32,477 nucleotides of DNA from Alphaproteobacteria bacterium HGW-Alphaproteobacteria-6 (GTDB taxonomy: Bacteria; Pseudomonadota; Alphaproteobacteria; Rhodobacterales; Rhodobacteraceae), in assembly GCA_002841115.1 (NCBI GenBank), contig PHEC01000017.1, positions 1-32,477 of the forward strand, given 5' to 3'. Below, piece after piece: positions 22,239-31,690 of the stretch (position 1 is the first letter of the stretch; each line of letters begins with the position of its first letter). Made by a program: the position numbers and the translations under genes. The notes beneath the pieces are model-generated. The model had not been told where the DNA came from. It ran no database searches and saw only the letters and a program-made list of their open reading frames with translations.

Positions 22239-23275
22239 TTATTCGACCGGCGTGATCGGGTCCTTGGGGGCGGTCAGGTTGCCCCAGAAACGCGGCTCGT
22301 CGATGTTGTCGCGGGTGATCGCGGCGCCGGGGATCTTGATGTTCGGCCCCCAGGCCTCGATCGTCACCTCGGACTGCAGCCCGAGCACCTCATAGGTGCC
22401 GGGCTCGATCGGCTGCTTGTTCACCACCTTGTCGGCGAACATCGCGATCGCCGCCGCCTGGGCGTAAAGCGGCTGCTCGACCTCGACCTGTTCCCAGCCC
22501 TGGCGGATCAGGTCAAGCCCGACCGGCGCGCCGTTCGACGACACCAGCATCACATCGCCCGGCTTCTTGCCGGCCGCCTCCAGGGCTGCCACCGCCGCCA
22601 CCGCCAGATGGGCGGCATGGACGAAGATCAGGTCGATGTCGGGATTGGCCAGCATCTGGTCCGAGACGATGGAACCGGCGTTCGAGGCCTCCCACTGCAT
22701 CGCCGGCAGCGAGATGATCGTCACATCGCCGTATTCGGCCATCCGCTCTTCAAAGCCCGCCTGGATGTCGAGCGTATAGGGGTCGCCCGGATCGCCGAGA
22801 ACCTGCAGGACCTTGCCCCTGACCGCGCCGTTCCTCTCGCTCAGCAGGCGCTGGATCTCGCCGGCGGCGACATGGCCGATCTCGACGGTGCCGGCGACCG
22901 AGGTGAAATCGATCATCGTCGAGGTGATCTGGCGGTCGAAGATCATCACCGGAACCCCGGCGGCGCGGGCCCGCTCGATCGAGGGGGTGAGCGCGTTGAA
23001 ATCGACCGGCGCGATGACGATCGCATCGGGGTCAAGCAGGATCGCGTCGTTCATCTGGCTTTGCTGGATGTCGGTCTTGTTGTCGGCGTTGAGCGTCACG
23101 GTCTTGTAGCCGACCTGGCCGAGAAAGCTCTCGATCGCGCTGACCGACTCGGTCTGGAACTCGTCCAGAAGCGTCGGCACCATGTAGTAGATGGTGCCCT
23201 TGTCCTGCGCCCAGCCGGGCGAGACGAGCGCCGCGCCGGCGATCACGGCGCCGATGATGGCCTTGATTGGTCGTT

Positions 23276-23279
<4 letters not shown>
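22239..23279 (-). CDS. Sugar ABC transporter substrate-binding protein (RbsB/FrcB type)
   Basis: The 346-residue periplasmic protein begins [20 protein letters not shown], a signal peptide with likely cleavage after GWA (about residue 24). The mature part has the type 1 periplasmic-binding fold: [48 protein letters not shown] and [14 protein letters not shown]. The start at 23279 follows AGGAGG and overlaps the ATPase stop (ATGA). The ligand cannot be read from sequence, but the neighbours suggest a sugar, amino sugar or sugar acid. Confidence 0.93.
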
Positions 23280-24090
<811 letters not shown>

Positions 24091-24094
<4 letters not shown>

Positions 24095-25272
24095 GTCGCC
24101 ATCTCGCCTTCAAGCAGTCGGGTGAACGGATCCGGGGCCGCGGTGCCGGGCGGCGATTGCGCCATGCGTCCGGCCGGCGGCGAAAAGACCGCCGAGACCG
24201 CCAGCGAGGCCGCGCCGCGCAGCACCGCATCGGCGCCGATTTCCGACAGCACCAGCCGCGGCGTCGTCCGGTCGCGCCGGGCGGCCAGCGAATTCGGCAG
24301 CTCATCGGCCAGCGCAAGGATCCTGCCGAGCAGGGCGCGCGGCGCCAGCCCGCCCAGCACGATGGTCTCGGGGTCGAAAAGGTTCTCGATGGTGACGACC
24401 GCGGACCGCAAGACCGGCGCGACCTCGGCCAGCCAGGCGGCCTCGCCGATCTCGGCGCTGCGCCGCTCATGCGCCTCAAGCGACAGGTAGCGCTCAAGGC
24501 AGCCGCGGTTGCCGCAGGGACAGGGCGCGCCCTGCGGGACCAGCGGGATATGGCCGATCTCGCCGGCATTGCCCCAGGCGCCGCGCACCAGCCGGCCGTC
24601 GTGGATGGCGCAGCCGCCAAGGCCGACCCCCAGATAGAGATAGTAGAAATCGCGCAGCCGCTCGCCGATGCCGTAAAGCAGCTCTCCTTGCGCGGCGGCG
24701 GCACTGTCGACCGCGACGAAGACCGGAAAGGGCACCACCGCGGCCAGCCGGGCCTGGACATCGACGCCGCGCCAGCCCTCCATCGTGGTCGGGCCGACGA
24801 AGCTCATCGAGTCGATGTCGAAGGGGCCGGGCAGCGCCATGCCGATGCCGATGATCCGCTCGGCCGGCCGGTCGGCGACCAGGTCGGCCACCGTCGCCGC
24901 AATGCCGGCAAAGGCCGCGTCGGCCGAAAGCCGTGGCGCCTCGACGGCGCGCCGGTCGAGAAGTTCGCCGGCAAGGTTGATCAGCCCGGCCTCGAAGCCG
25001 CGCGGGGTGACATGGACGCCGCAGGCATAGCCGCCGTCGGGATCGACCGCCAGCGAGGGGGCGGGAAAGCCGCGCCCCTTCGGCACCCCGGGGCTGAGCG
25101 CGATGAAACCGCGTTCATGCAGTTCCGAGGTGATGGTCGAGACCGTCTGGATCGTCAGGCCGACATGGCGGGTGATCGCGGCGCGCGACAGCGGCCCGTG
25201 CCGGCGGATCGTCTCGAGCACGATCCGGCGATTGTGCGGCCGTCCGGTTTCCTGATTGGTCCCCTTGAGCAT
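24091..25272 (-). CDS. ROK-family transcriptional repressor
   Basis: The 393-residue protein starts with a winged helix-turn-helix (GPLSRAAITRHVGLTIQTVSTITSELHERG, read as GPLSRAAITRHVGL then TIQTVSTITSEL, about 26-55) and continues with a ROK domain. The zinc motif CPCGNRGCLE and GEIGHIPLV are complete, so a sugar-effector site is likely. ROK regulators such as NagC, Mlc and XylR repress sugar operons and respond to sugars or phosphorylated sugars. It is the first gene of the ten-gene operon, so it probably represses itself and the operon. A near-perfect palindrome 39 bases upstream overlaps the promoter. Confidence 0.92.
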
Positions 25273-25294
25273 GCGTGCCAGCCCCCCGACATGA

Positions 25295-25324
25295 AGGGTA
25301 AGCGCAAGCCCGGCATTAAGTCAA
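25295..25324 (-). promoter_or_regulatory. Promoter of the ROK/ABC/PLP operon
   Basis: On the minus strand, TTGACT (complement of 25319-25324) and TACCCT (complement of 25295-25300) are spaced by 18 bases. The -10 is weak. It places transcription start about 16 bases before the ROK start, with the palindrome across the -35 box. Confidence 0.4.
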
Positions 25325-25343
25325 ACCAAATGAGTTAAATGCC
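25312..25343. promoter_or_regulatory. 32-base palindromic operator candidate for the ROK repressor
   Basis: The left arm GGCATTAAGTCA (25312-25323) and right arm TGAGTTAAATGCC (25331-25343) are inverted copies with one mismatch at the G and one extra base, around a seven-base centre. It overlaps the -35 box of the operon. AT-rich palindromes of this size fit ROK regulators. Confidence 0.6.
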
Positions 25344-25386
25344 GCCCGGCGCCCGCGCCGCTCCCGGCGCCCGGTCAGCCACCCGC

Positions 25387-26343
25387 TCAGCCGGCGCCGC
25401 CCTGCCCGACCCCCGGCAGCACGCAGAGCATCTCGTAGAGCAGGTTGGCCGCGATCAGCGCGGTATTTCCCGAGGGGTCATAGGGCGGCGAAACCTCGAC
25501 CAGGTCGGCGCCGACCAGGGACAGCCCGGCGCAGCCGCGCACGATCTCCAGCGCCTGCCAGGTCGTCAGCCCGCCGATCTCGACCGTGCCGGTGCCCGGC
25601 GCGAAGGCCGGATCAAGGCTGTCGATATCGAAGCTGAGGTAGCAGGGCGCATCGCCGATCCGCGCCCGTATCTCGGCCATCAGCGGCGCCAGCGAGCGAT
25701 ACCAGCACTCCTCGGCCTGAACCACGGTCCAGCCGTGGCCGCGCGCCCAGTCGAAATCCTGCGGGCTGTAGCCGGTGCCGCGCAGGCCGATCTGGAAGAC
25801 CTTGTCGTTGATCAGGCAATCCTCTTCCCAGGCGCGGCGGAACGGGCAGCCATGGGCGGCCTTCTCGCCGAACATGGTGTCACTGATATCGGCATGGGCA
25901 TCGACATGGATGAGTGCCACCGGCCCGTGCCGGCGCCGCATCGCGCGCAGCACCGGCCAGGTGAGCGTATGGTCGCCGCCCAGCGTCAGCGGGATGGCGC
26001 CGTGGCCGAGCACGCCGTCGTAAAAGCCGGCGATGATGTCGATGGTCTTCTTCAGATCGAAGGTGTTGATCGGCACATCGCCGATATCGGCGACCTGAAG
26101 ATGCTCGAAGGGCGCGGCGCGGGTCGCCATGTTGTAGGGCCTGAGCATCCGGCTTTCGTCGCGGATCTGGCGCGGACCAAGCCGGGTGCCGGGGCGGTTC
26201 GAGGTGCCGTGGTCCATCGGGATGCCGATGAAACAGGCATCGAGCCCCGCCGCCCCCACCTGCGCCGGCAGGCGCATCATCGTTGCCGGCCCGCCGAAGC
26301 GTGGCATCTCGTTGCCGCCGAGCGGCTGGTTGAAACGGTTCAT
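25387..26343 (-). CDS. Arginase/agmatinase-family guanidino hydrolase
   Basis: The 318-residue protein has all metal ligands of the family: His125 in GGDHT, Asp148/His150/Asp152 in DAHAD, and Asp239/Asp241 in SFDIDSLDPAF. HGCPFRRA (165-172) resembles the HGTPFRRA of guanidinobutyrases and guanidinopropionases more than agmatinases. The usual GTGTPE is replaced here by GTGTVEIGG (250-258). It would hydrolyse a guanidino compound to urea and an amine using two manganese ions. Its start overlaps the stop of a TetR regulator. A PotDBCA-type transporter is divergent, so the substrate may be imported by it. Confidence 0.88.
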   Translation of the reverse strand: MNRFNQPLGGNEMPRFGGPATMMRLPAQVGAAGLDACFIGIPMDHGTSNRPGTRLGPRQIRDESRMLRPYNMATRAAPFEHLQVADIGDVPINTFDLKKTIDIIAGFYDGVLGHGAIPLTLGGDHTLTWPVLRAMRRRHGPVALIHVDAHADISDTMFGEKAAHGCPFRRAWEEDCLINDKVFQIGLRGTGYSPQDFDWARGHGWTVVQAEECWYRSLAPLMAEIRARIGDAPCYLSFDIDSLDPAFAPGTGTVEIGGLTTWQALEIVRGCAGLSLVGADLVEVSPPYDPSGNTALIAANLLYEMLCVLPGVGQGGAG

Positions 26344-26969
26344 CCCTTCCCCTTCGCGATCAGTTCGGCCACCAGCGCGGTCTGGCGGGTGACCCGGTCC
26401 TTCAGCATCGCTATCGTCATCGCCTCGTCCTTGACGAATTCGATGAAGAGCATGTTGAGATTGTTGAACAGCAATTCGCCCAGTGCGACCGGATCATGGC
26501 GGGGGCGGACCTCGCCGCGTGCCGCCAGGGCCCTGACCAGCCGCGTCACCTGGGCGGCCAGCCGCCCGTCAAGCTCGCTGTAGCGCCGGCCGTTCGGCGT
26601 GTCGGGCGCATCGATCGACAGCGCCATCGCGGCGCGCCACATCTCCTTGCTGAGGTAATGCAGCGAGTGCTCGTAATACTGATAGGTCAGCGCCAGAAGC
26701 GCGCGGGCCACCCCCGGCGGCGGATCGGCGATGATCGCCTCGCCCGCCGCCAGCACCTCCTCGACCTCCATCGCCACCACGGCGATCAGGATATCGCCCT
26801 TGGTGCGGTGGTAGTTGTAGACCGTGCCGACCGAGACCTCGGCCGCCCCGGCCAGATCCTCGATCCGCGCGGCGTGATAGCCGACGCGGCGGAACTGCGC
26901 CACCGCCGCCGCCAGGATCCGCCTTTCGCGCTCCGCCTTCTGCTTTTCGCGCAGCCCGGCCAATGGCAC
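26340..26969 (-). CDS. TetR-family transcriptional regulator
   Basis: The protein is about 209 residues if it starts at GTG 26969; TTG 26981 is an alternative, and no ATG is available near. It begins VPLAGLREKQKAERE and has the TetR helix-turn-helix IEDLAGAAEVSVGTVYNYHRTKGDIL (read as IEDLAGAAEVSVGTVYNY then HRTKGDIL, about 35-60), then a helical ligand domain. The stop overlaps the hydrolase start (ATGA). It lies divergent from the PotD-like binding-protein gene. A TGTTGA/TCAACA inverted repeat in the intergenic region overlaps a promoter and is its likely operator. Effector: perhaps the imported amine or guanidino compound. Confidence 0.85.
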   Translation of the reverse strand: MPLAGLREKQKAERERRILAAAVAQFRRVGYHAARIEDLAGAAEVSVGTVYNYHRTKGDILIAVVAMEVEEVLAAGEAIIADPPPGVARALLALTYQYYEHSLHYLSKEMWRAAMALSIDAPDTPNGRRYSELDGRLAAQVTRLVRALAARGEVRPRHDPVALGELLFNNLNMLFIEFVKDEAMTIAMLKDRVTRQTALVAELIAKGKG

Positions 26970-26998
26970 CGCTTTCTGCAAGCCTCGTCTGATTTTAT

Positions 26999-27029
26999 TG
27001 TTGACTACAAAAATGAGGACGTTCAACAT
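26999..27029. promoter_or_regulatory. Promoter and TetR operator candidate for the ABC operon
   Basis: TTGACT (27001-27006) and CAACAT (27024-27029) have 17-base spacing. The inverted repeat TGTTGA (26999-27004) and TCAACA (27023-27028) overlaps both hexamers. This fits TetR repression of the downstream transporter operon. Confidence 0.4.
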
Positions 27030-27099
27030 TTTTCTGACAAGAGCCGCGAGAGGCGGCCGGAAGCAATGCAATCGGTGATCCGATGAGGGAGATATCGGG

Positions 27100-28158
27100 A
27101 TGTCCAATCGACGACTTGCCCTGCTGGGCACGACCCTGCTGGCCACCGCCCTGCCCGGCCTTGCCGCGGCCGAGGGCACGCTGAACGCGCTGGTCTGGTG
27201 CGACCATACCGACCCCGCGCTGATCGAGCCGTTCGAGGCGGCGCATGGCGTCAAGGTGAACCTGCGCGAATACGAGGGCACCGGCGCGGCGCTGGCGATC
27301 CTGGAACAGTCGCGGCCGGGTGACTGGGATGTGCTGGTGATCGACGGCATCGATGTCTTCCGCGCCGTCGAGGCCGGGCTGCTCGCCCCCCTGCCCGCCG
27401 ACCAGCTTGCCCTGGGCGACCAGTTCCCCGAAGTGGTCATGGCGGCGAACAACCAGCAGGGCGGCGTGACCTATGCGGTCACCGAAAAGTTCGGCTACAA
27501 CACCATCTCCTTCAACGCCGCAAAGGTCGATCCGGCCGACATGCAGGATCTGAACACGGTCTGGTCGGAGAAATACAAGGGCCGGATCGCGATCTACGAC
27601 TATTACCTGCCGGTGATGGGCCTGGCCGCGATCGCCAGCGGCATCCGCACCGAGACGCTGGGCGAGGCCGATCTGGCGGCGATCGCCCCGACGCTGGCGC
27701 TGATGCGGGCCAATGCCGCGACCGTCGGCGAGGTGGTGTCGAGCCAGACCGCGCTGGCCACCGGCGAGGTCGACATCGTCGTCGGCGGCGGCGAATGGCT
27801 GACCGCGGTCCTGGCCGGCGAACAGCCCGAGCTGACCTGGACCATCCCCGATCAGGGCGCGGTGCGCTGGGCGCAGTCGATCGGCGTGCTTGAGGCCAGC
27901 GAGAACAAGGATCTGGCGGTCGAGTTCGTCAAATACATCACCGGCCCCGAAGGCCAGGCGCGGCTGGCGACATCCTCGTGCTTCTGGGGGATGCCGGCGA
28001 ACGCCCGGGCCGGCGACCATCTGAGCGCCGAACAGAAGACGATCCTGCGCTGGGACGAACAGGCCGGCTATCTGGCGCGGACCGAGCTTTACCCCGCCCC
28101 CGACGCCGATCTTGACGCCAGGATGCAGGATCTGTGGCTGGAAACCCTGCAGCAATGA
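27100..28158 (+). CDS. Polyamine-type ABC transporter substrate-binding protein (PotD-like)
   Basis: The 352-residue periplasmic protein has a signal peptide (MSNRRLALLGTTLLATALPG, cleaved after about LAAA, residue 24). The mature protein begins EGTLNALVWCDHTD, like PotD/PotF and other SBP type 2 proteins. Later elements are YEGTGAALAIL, VDSLDVF-like VIDGIDVFRAVEAGLL and NTISFNA. Putrescine/spermidine binding is the default for the family, but the guanidino hydrolase next door makes a guanidino or amino-acid-like ligand equally possible. ATG 27100 follows gaggga; the stop overlaps the permease start (ATGA). Confidence 0.88.
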   Translation: MSNRRLALLGTTLLATALPGLAAAEGTLNALVWCDHTDPALIEPFEAAHGVKVNLREYEGTGAALAILEQSRPGDWDVLVIDGIDVFRAVEAGLLAPLPADQLALGDQFPEVVMAANNQQGGVTYAVTEKFGYNTISFNAAKVDPADMQDLNTVWSEKYKGRIAIYDYYLPVMGLAAIASGIRTETLGEADLAAIAPTLALMRANAATVGEVVSSQTALATGEVDIVVGGGEWLTAVLAGEQPELTWTIPDQGAVRWAQSIGVLEASENKDLAVEFVKYITGPEGQARLATSSCFWGMPANARAGDHLSAEQKTILRWDEQAGYLARTELYPAPDADLDARMQDLWLETLQQ

Positions 28159-29006
28159 GCGGCCGCGCGCCGCGCCGGACGGGCCGGGGCTTCGTCGCCC
28201 CGGCCCTGATCTGGACGCTGGCCTTCTTCATGGTGCCCTTCGCGGTGATGGCGGCGATGAGCCTGGCCACGCTTGACGGGCGCAGCCTGGTCTGGGGGCT
28301 GAGTGCGGACAACTACGCCAGGATCCTGACCACCCCCTATCTGCGGCGCGCCATCGCCGTGTCGCTGGAGATCACCGCGATCGTCACGGTGATCTCGGTA
28401 GTGCTGGCCTATCCCCTGGCCTGGATCATCGCCTTCCGGGTGCCGGAACGCTGGCAGCGGCTGGCGCTAGTGCTGGCGGTCCTGCCGTTCTGGACCTCTT
28501 ATGTCGTGCGCTCCTATTCCTGGCTTCTGGTGCTGGCGCGCGAGGGGGTGGTCAATCAGGCGCTGATCGCAAGCGGCCTGATCGCCGAGCCGCTGACGCT
28601 GGCCAATACGCGGACCGCCACGGTCACCGGCTTCGTGCATTTCTTCGTCATGCTGCTGACCCTGACGATCTATGCCAATCTGGTGCAGCTGTCGCCGAAC
28701 TACCGGCGCGCGGCGACGGATCTGGGGGCAAGCGCGTTTCAGACCTTCCGCCATGTGATCCTGCCGCTGACCCTGCCCGGCGTCGTCACCGGCGCCTTCC
28801 TGACCTTCGTGCTGTGCATCGGCGATTATGTGACGCCGCAGATCCTTGGCGGCAACAACGAGCTGACGGTGCCGCAGGTGATCATGGTGCAACTCGGCCG
28901 ACGCGCGGATTTCCCGCTGGCCTCGGCGCTGTCGGTGGTGCTGATGGGCATCGTCACGCTGGCCTACCTCGGCTCGGCGCGCTGGCTGAGGCTGGACCGG
29001 CTGTGA
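28155..29006 (+). CDS. ABC transporter permease (PotB-like)
   Basis: The 283-residue permease begins MSGRAPRRTGRG at ATG 28155, overlapping the binding-protein stop. Six hydrophobic segments and the conserved EAA-type loop (AATDLGASAFQTFRHVILPLTLPG, read as AATDLGASAFQTF then RHVILPLTLPG, about 190-215) identify a BPD_transp_1 subunit. IGDYVTPQILGG (about 228-239) is typical of PotB. The stop TGA overlaps the GTG of the next permease. Confidence 0.92.
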   Translation: MSGRAPRRTGRGFVAPALIWTLAFFMVPFAVMAAMSLATLDGRSLVWGLSADNYARILTTPYLRRAIAVSLEITAIVTVISVVLAYPLAWIIAFRVPERWQRLALVLAVLPFWTSYVVRSYSWLLVLAREGVVNQALIASGLIAEPLTLANTRTATVTGFVHFFVMLLTLTIYANLVQLSPNYRRAATDLGASAFQTFRHVILPLTLPGVVTGAFLTFVLCIGDYVTPQILGGNNELTVPQVIMVQLGRRADFPLASALSVVLMGIVTLAYLGSARWLRLDRL

Positions 29007-29776
29007 CCCGGGTCCTGCCCTGGCTCTATCTTTGCCTGGCCTTCGGCTTCATCTATCTGCCGGTCGGGGCGCTGGTCCTCTTTTCATTCCAGGATGGCAG
29101 CCTGCCGGTGCCGCCCTTCAACGGGCCCAGCCTGAAATGGTATGGCGCGGTGCTGGCCGACCGGGGCCTGATGGCGGCGATGCTGAATTCGCTGGTCGTG
29201 GCGGTCGGGTCATCGGCCGTCGCCTGCGCCCTGGGCTTTCTGGCCGCCTACGGGCTGGCGCGCCATGCCCTGCCGGCATCGGGACTGCTGCGCGCCGCGC
29301 TGATCGCGCCGATGACGGTCAGCTACCTGATCGTCGGGCTTGGCCTGCTGATCGTCTTCGGCCGGCTCGGGATCGGCCTGTCGCTCTGGTCCGCCGGCAT
29401 CGGTCATGTGGTGATCAACCTGCCGCTCTGTTTTGCGCTGATCTATGCGGCGATGGGCGGCCAGCAGGTCAATGCCGAACGCGCCGCGCGCGATCTTGGC
29501 GCCGGTGAATGGCGGGTGCTGGCGCTGGTCACCGTGCCGATGCTGGCGCCGGCGATCCTGGCCGCCTTCTTCCTGGCGATGACCTTCAGCTGGGATGAAT
29601 TCATCATCGCCTTCCTGCTCACCCGATTCGATGTCACCCTGCCGGTCGAGATCTGGAGCCTGCTGCGATCCGGCCTGTCGCCCAAGACCAATGCGGTCGG
29701 CAGCCTGGTCTTCGTGATCTCGGTGATCCTGGTGCTGGGGCTCGAGGTTTTCGTCTTCAGGAGACGCCGCCAATGA
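29003..29776 (+). CDS. ABC transporter permease (PotC-like)
   Basis: The 257-residue permease starts at GTG 29003, overlapping the PotB-like stop (GTGA). It has six membrane helices, the EAA loop AARDLGAGEWRVLALVTVPMLAP (read as AARDLGAGEWRVL then ALVTVPMLAP) and WDEFIIAFLLTR, all typical of PotC. It pairs with the preceding permease. The stop overlaps the ATPase start (ATGA). Confidence 0.92.
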   Translation: MTRVLPWLYLCLAFGFIYLPVGALVLFSFQDGSLPVPPFNGPSLKWYGAVLADRGLMAAMLNSLVVAVGSSAVACALGFLAAYGLARHALPASGLLRAALIAPMTVSYLIVGLGLLIVFGRLGIGLSLWSAGIGHVVINLPLCFALIYAAMGGQQVNAERAARDLGAGEWRVLALVTVPMLAPAILAAFFLAMTFSWDEFIIAFLLTRFDVTLPVEIWSLLRSGLSPKTNAVGSLVFVISVILVLGLEVFVFRRRRQ

Positions 29777-30852
29777 CCGCCCCGATCGTGCTTGACGGCC
29801 TCAACCACCATTTCGGCCCGTTCCACGCGCTGAAGGACATCGCCCTTGAAATCGCGGCCGGGGAATATGTCGCGCTGCTCGGCCCCTCGGGCTGCGGCAA
29901 GACCACGCTGCTGTCGGTGCTGGGCGGCTTCATCGTGCCGACCGCGGGGCGGGTGCTGATCGGCGGGCGCGACCTGACGCAGGTGCCGCCGGCGCGGCGC
30001 CCGACAACCACGGTCTTTCAGGACTACGCGCTCTTTCCGCACATGTCCTTGCGCGACAATGTCGGCTTCGGGCTGCGCATGGCCGGCATGGCTCGGCGCG
30101 ACCGCCATGCCCGGGCCGAGGACAAGCTGGCGATGGTCGGGCTGGGCGCCGAGGCCGGCAAGCGGCCGCATGAGCTGTCGGGCGGCCAGCGCCAGCGCGT
30201 CGCCCTGGCGCGCGCCCTGGCGGTCGAGCCCGATGTGCTCTTGCTTGACGAGCCCTTGGGCGCGCTGGACCTGAAGCTGCGCCGCGCCATGCAGGACGAG
30301 TTGAAGGCGATCCAGCGGCGGATCGGCACCACCTTCGTCCATGTCACCCATGATCAGGAAGAGGCGATGGCGATCGCCGACCGCATCGTGGTGATGAACG
30401 CCGGCCGGATCGAGGATCAGGGCGCGCCCGACCGGATCTATCGCCGCCCCGCCAGCCTCTTTGCCGCCGGCTTCATGGGCGAGATGAACCGCATCGCCGC
30501 CCGCCCCGCCGCCGCCGGGATCGAGACCCGGTTCGGCCCGCTCGCGCTTGCCGCGCCGCCCGGTGCCGACGACCTGATCCTGTGCCTGCGCCCCGAGGCG
30601 ATCCGCGCCGAGGCGATCGGCGCCAGCAAGGTCGAGACCGGGCCGGCGGCGCTGCGGATCGGGCCGGCGACGGTGCTGGACGCCGCCTTCTTCGGCACCC
30701 ATTGCCGCGCCCATCTGCGCCCCGAACGCGCCCCCGAGGTCACGCTGGTCGCCCATCTGCCGGCCAAGGCCCCGCCCGCCGCCGGCACCGTTCTTGACCT
30801 GTCCTTCGATCCCGACGAGGTTTCGGTCTTTGCCGCCGAGGCCGGCAGATGA
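29773..30852 (+). CDS. ABC transporter ATP-binding protein (PotA-like)
   Basis: The 359-residue ATPase has Walker A GPSGCGKTT (about 37-45), Q-loop VFQDYALFPHMS, signature ELSGGQRQRVALARAL, Walker B VLLLDEPLGALD and the H-loop VTHDQEEA. A C-terminal TOBE-type domain follows (about 240-359, LCLRPEAI), as in PotA. It drives uptake through the two permeases. It overlaps its neighbours on both sides by four bases. Confidence 0.94.
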   Translation: MTAPIVLDGLNHHFGPFHALKDIALEIAAGEYVALLGPSGCGKTTLLSVLGGFIVPTAGRVLIGGRDLTQVPPARRPTTTVFQDYALFPHMSLRDNVGFGLRMAGMARRDRHARAEDKLAMVGLGAEAGKRPHELSGGQRQRVALARALAVEPDVLLLDEPLGALDLKLRRAMQDELKAIQRRIGTTFVHVTHDQEEAMAIADRIVVMNAGRIEDQGAPDRIYRRPASLFAAGFMGEMNRIAARPAAAGIETRFGPLALAAPPGADDLILCLRPEAIRAEAIGASKVETGPAALRIGPATVLDAAFFGTHCRAHLRPERAPEVTLVAHLPAKAPPAAGTVLDLSFDPDEVSVFAAEAGR

Positions 30853-31586
30853 CCCGCGCCCGCCCCGAGGACTGGTATGCGACAACCGCGAAGGCCGATG
30901 GCGTCACCCTGATCGCCGAGCCGTTCATCAAGGAATTCTACCGCTGCAACATCTGGCATGTGCGCGGCCGCGACCGCGACATGCTGGTCGACAGCGGCAT
31001 GGGCGTGGTGTCCTTGCGCCAATGGGTGCCGCTGGTCTCGGGCCGGCCGCTGACGGCGGTCGCCAGCCACACCCATTTCGACCATATCGGCTGTCACCAC
31101 GAATTTCCCGACCGCGCCGTGCACCACGCCGAGGCGGCGATCCTGGCCGATCCGGGCCGCGCCGCGACGCTGGCCGACCCTTATGTCACCGACGCGATCT
31201 TCGACCGGCTGCCGCCGGCACCCTACCTGTCGGCGACCTATGCCCTGCGCGCCGCGCCGGCGACGCGGATCCTTGATGACGGCGACGTGATCGACCTGGG
31301 CGACCGGCATTTCGAGGTGATCCACACCCCCGGCCATTCGCCCGGCGGCATCGCCCTGTGGGAGGCGGCGACCGCGACGCTCTTTTCCGGCGACATCGTC
31401 TATGACGGGCCGCTGATCGAGAATTGCTATCACTCCGACGCCGCCGACTATCACCGCTCGATGCTGCGGCTGCTCGATCTGCCGGTGCGCACCGTCCACG
31501 GCGGCCATTTTCCCAGCTATGACGGCGCGCGCCACCGCCGGATCATCCGCGCATGGCTGGACGGCAGGGACGGCGCCGCATCCTAG
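30849..31586 (+). CDS. Metallo-beta-lactamase-fold hydrolase
   Basis: The 245-residue protein has the metal motif SHTHFDHIG (residues 73-81; His74, His76, Asp78, His79), then HTPGHSPGGIALW with a further His, the acidic SGDIVYDG and a final metal His in VHGGHFPSYDG. It is a complete di-metal MBL enzyme; such enzymes include thioesterases, lactonases and glyoxalase II, so the reaction is unknown. The start overlaps the ATPase stop. The stop codon TAG (31584-31586) is supplied by the RIME1-like repeat, so the natural C-terminus may have been changed. Confidence 0.87.
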   Translation: MTRARPEDWYATTAKADGVTLIAEPFIKEFYRCNIWHVRGRDRDMLVDSGMGVVSLRQWVPLVSGRPLTAVASHTHFDHIGCHHEFPDRAVHHAEAAILADPGRAATLADPYVTDAIFDRLPPAPYLSATYALRAAPATRILDDGDVIDLGDRHFEVIHTPGHSPGGIALWEAATATLFSGDIVYDGPLIENCYHSDAADYHRSMLRLLDLPVRTVHGGHFPSYDGARHRRIIRAWLDGRDGAAS

Positions 31587-31690
31587 AGCATGTCGCGCAA
31601 AAGTGGGAACCGGTTTTGCGCTACTCGGACATGCGAAATCAAAAAGTTGGAGTGGGTCGCGTGAATGCGCATGAACGCGATCCGCTCTAG
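31583..31690. repeat. RIME1-like palindromic intergenic element (108 bases)
   Basis: The element begins ctagag and ends ctctag. The first palindrome pairs GCATGTC (31588-31594) with GACATGC (31628-31634) and GCGCAAAA (31595-31602) with TTTTGCGC (31614-31621). The second pairs GAGTGGGTCGCGT (31650-31662) with ACGCGATCCGCTC (31675-31687), with two mismatched or wobble positions. Size and two-palindrome structure match RIME1, a rhizobial intergenic element. Its composition is lower in GC than its neighbours. It overlaps the last four bases of the MBL gene. Confidence 0.75.
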
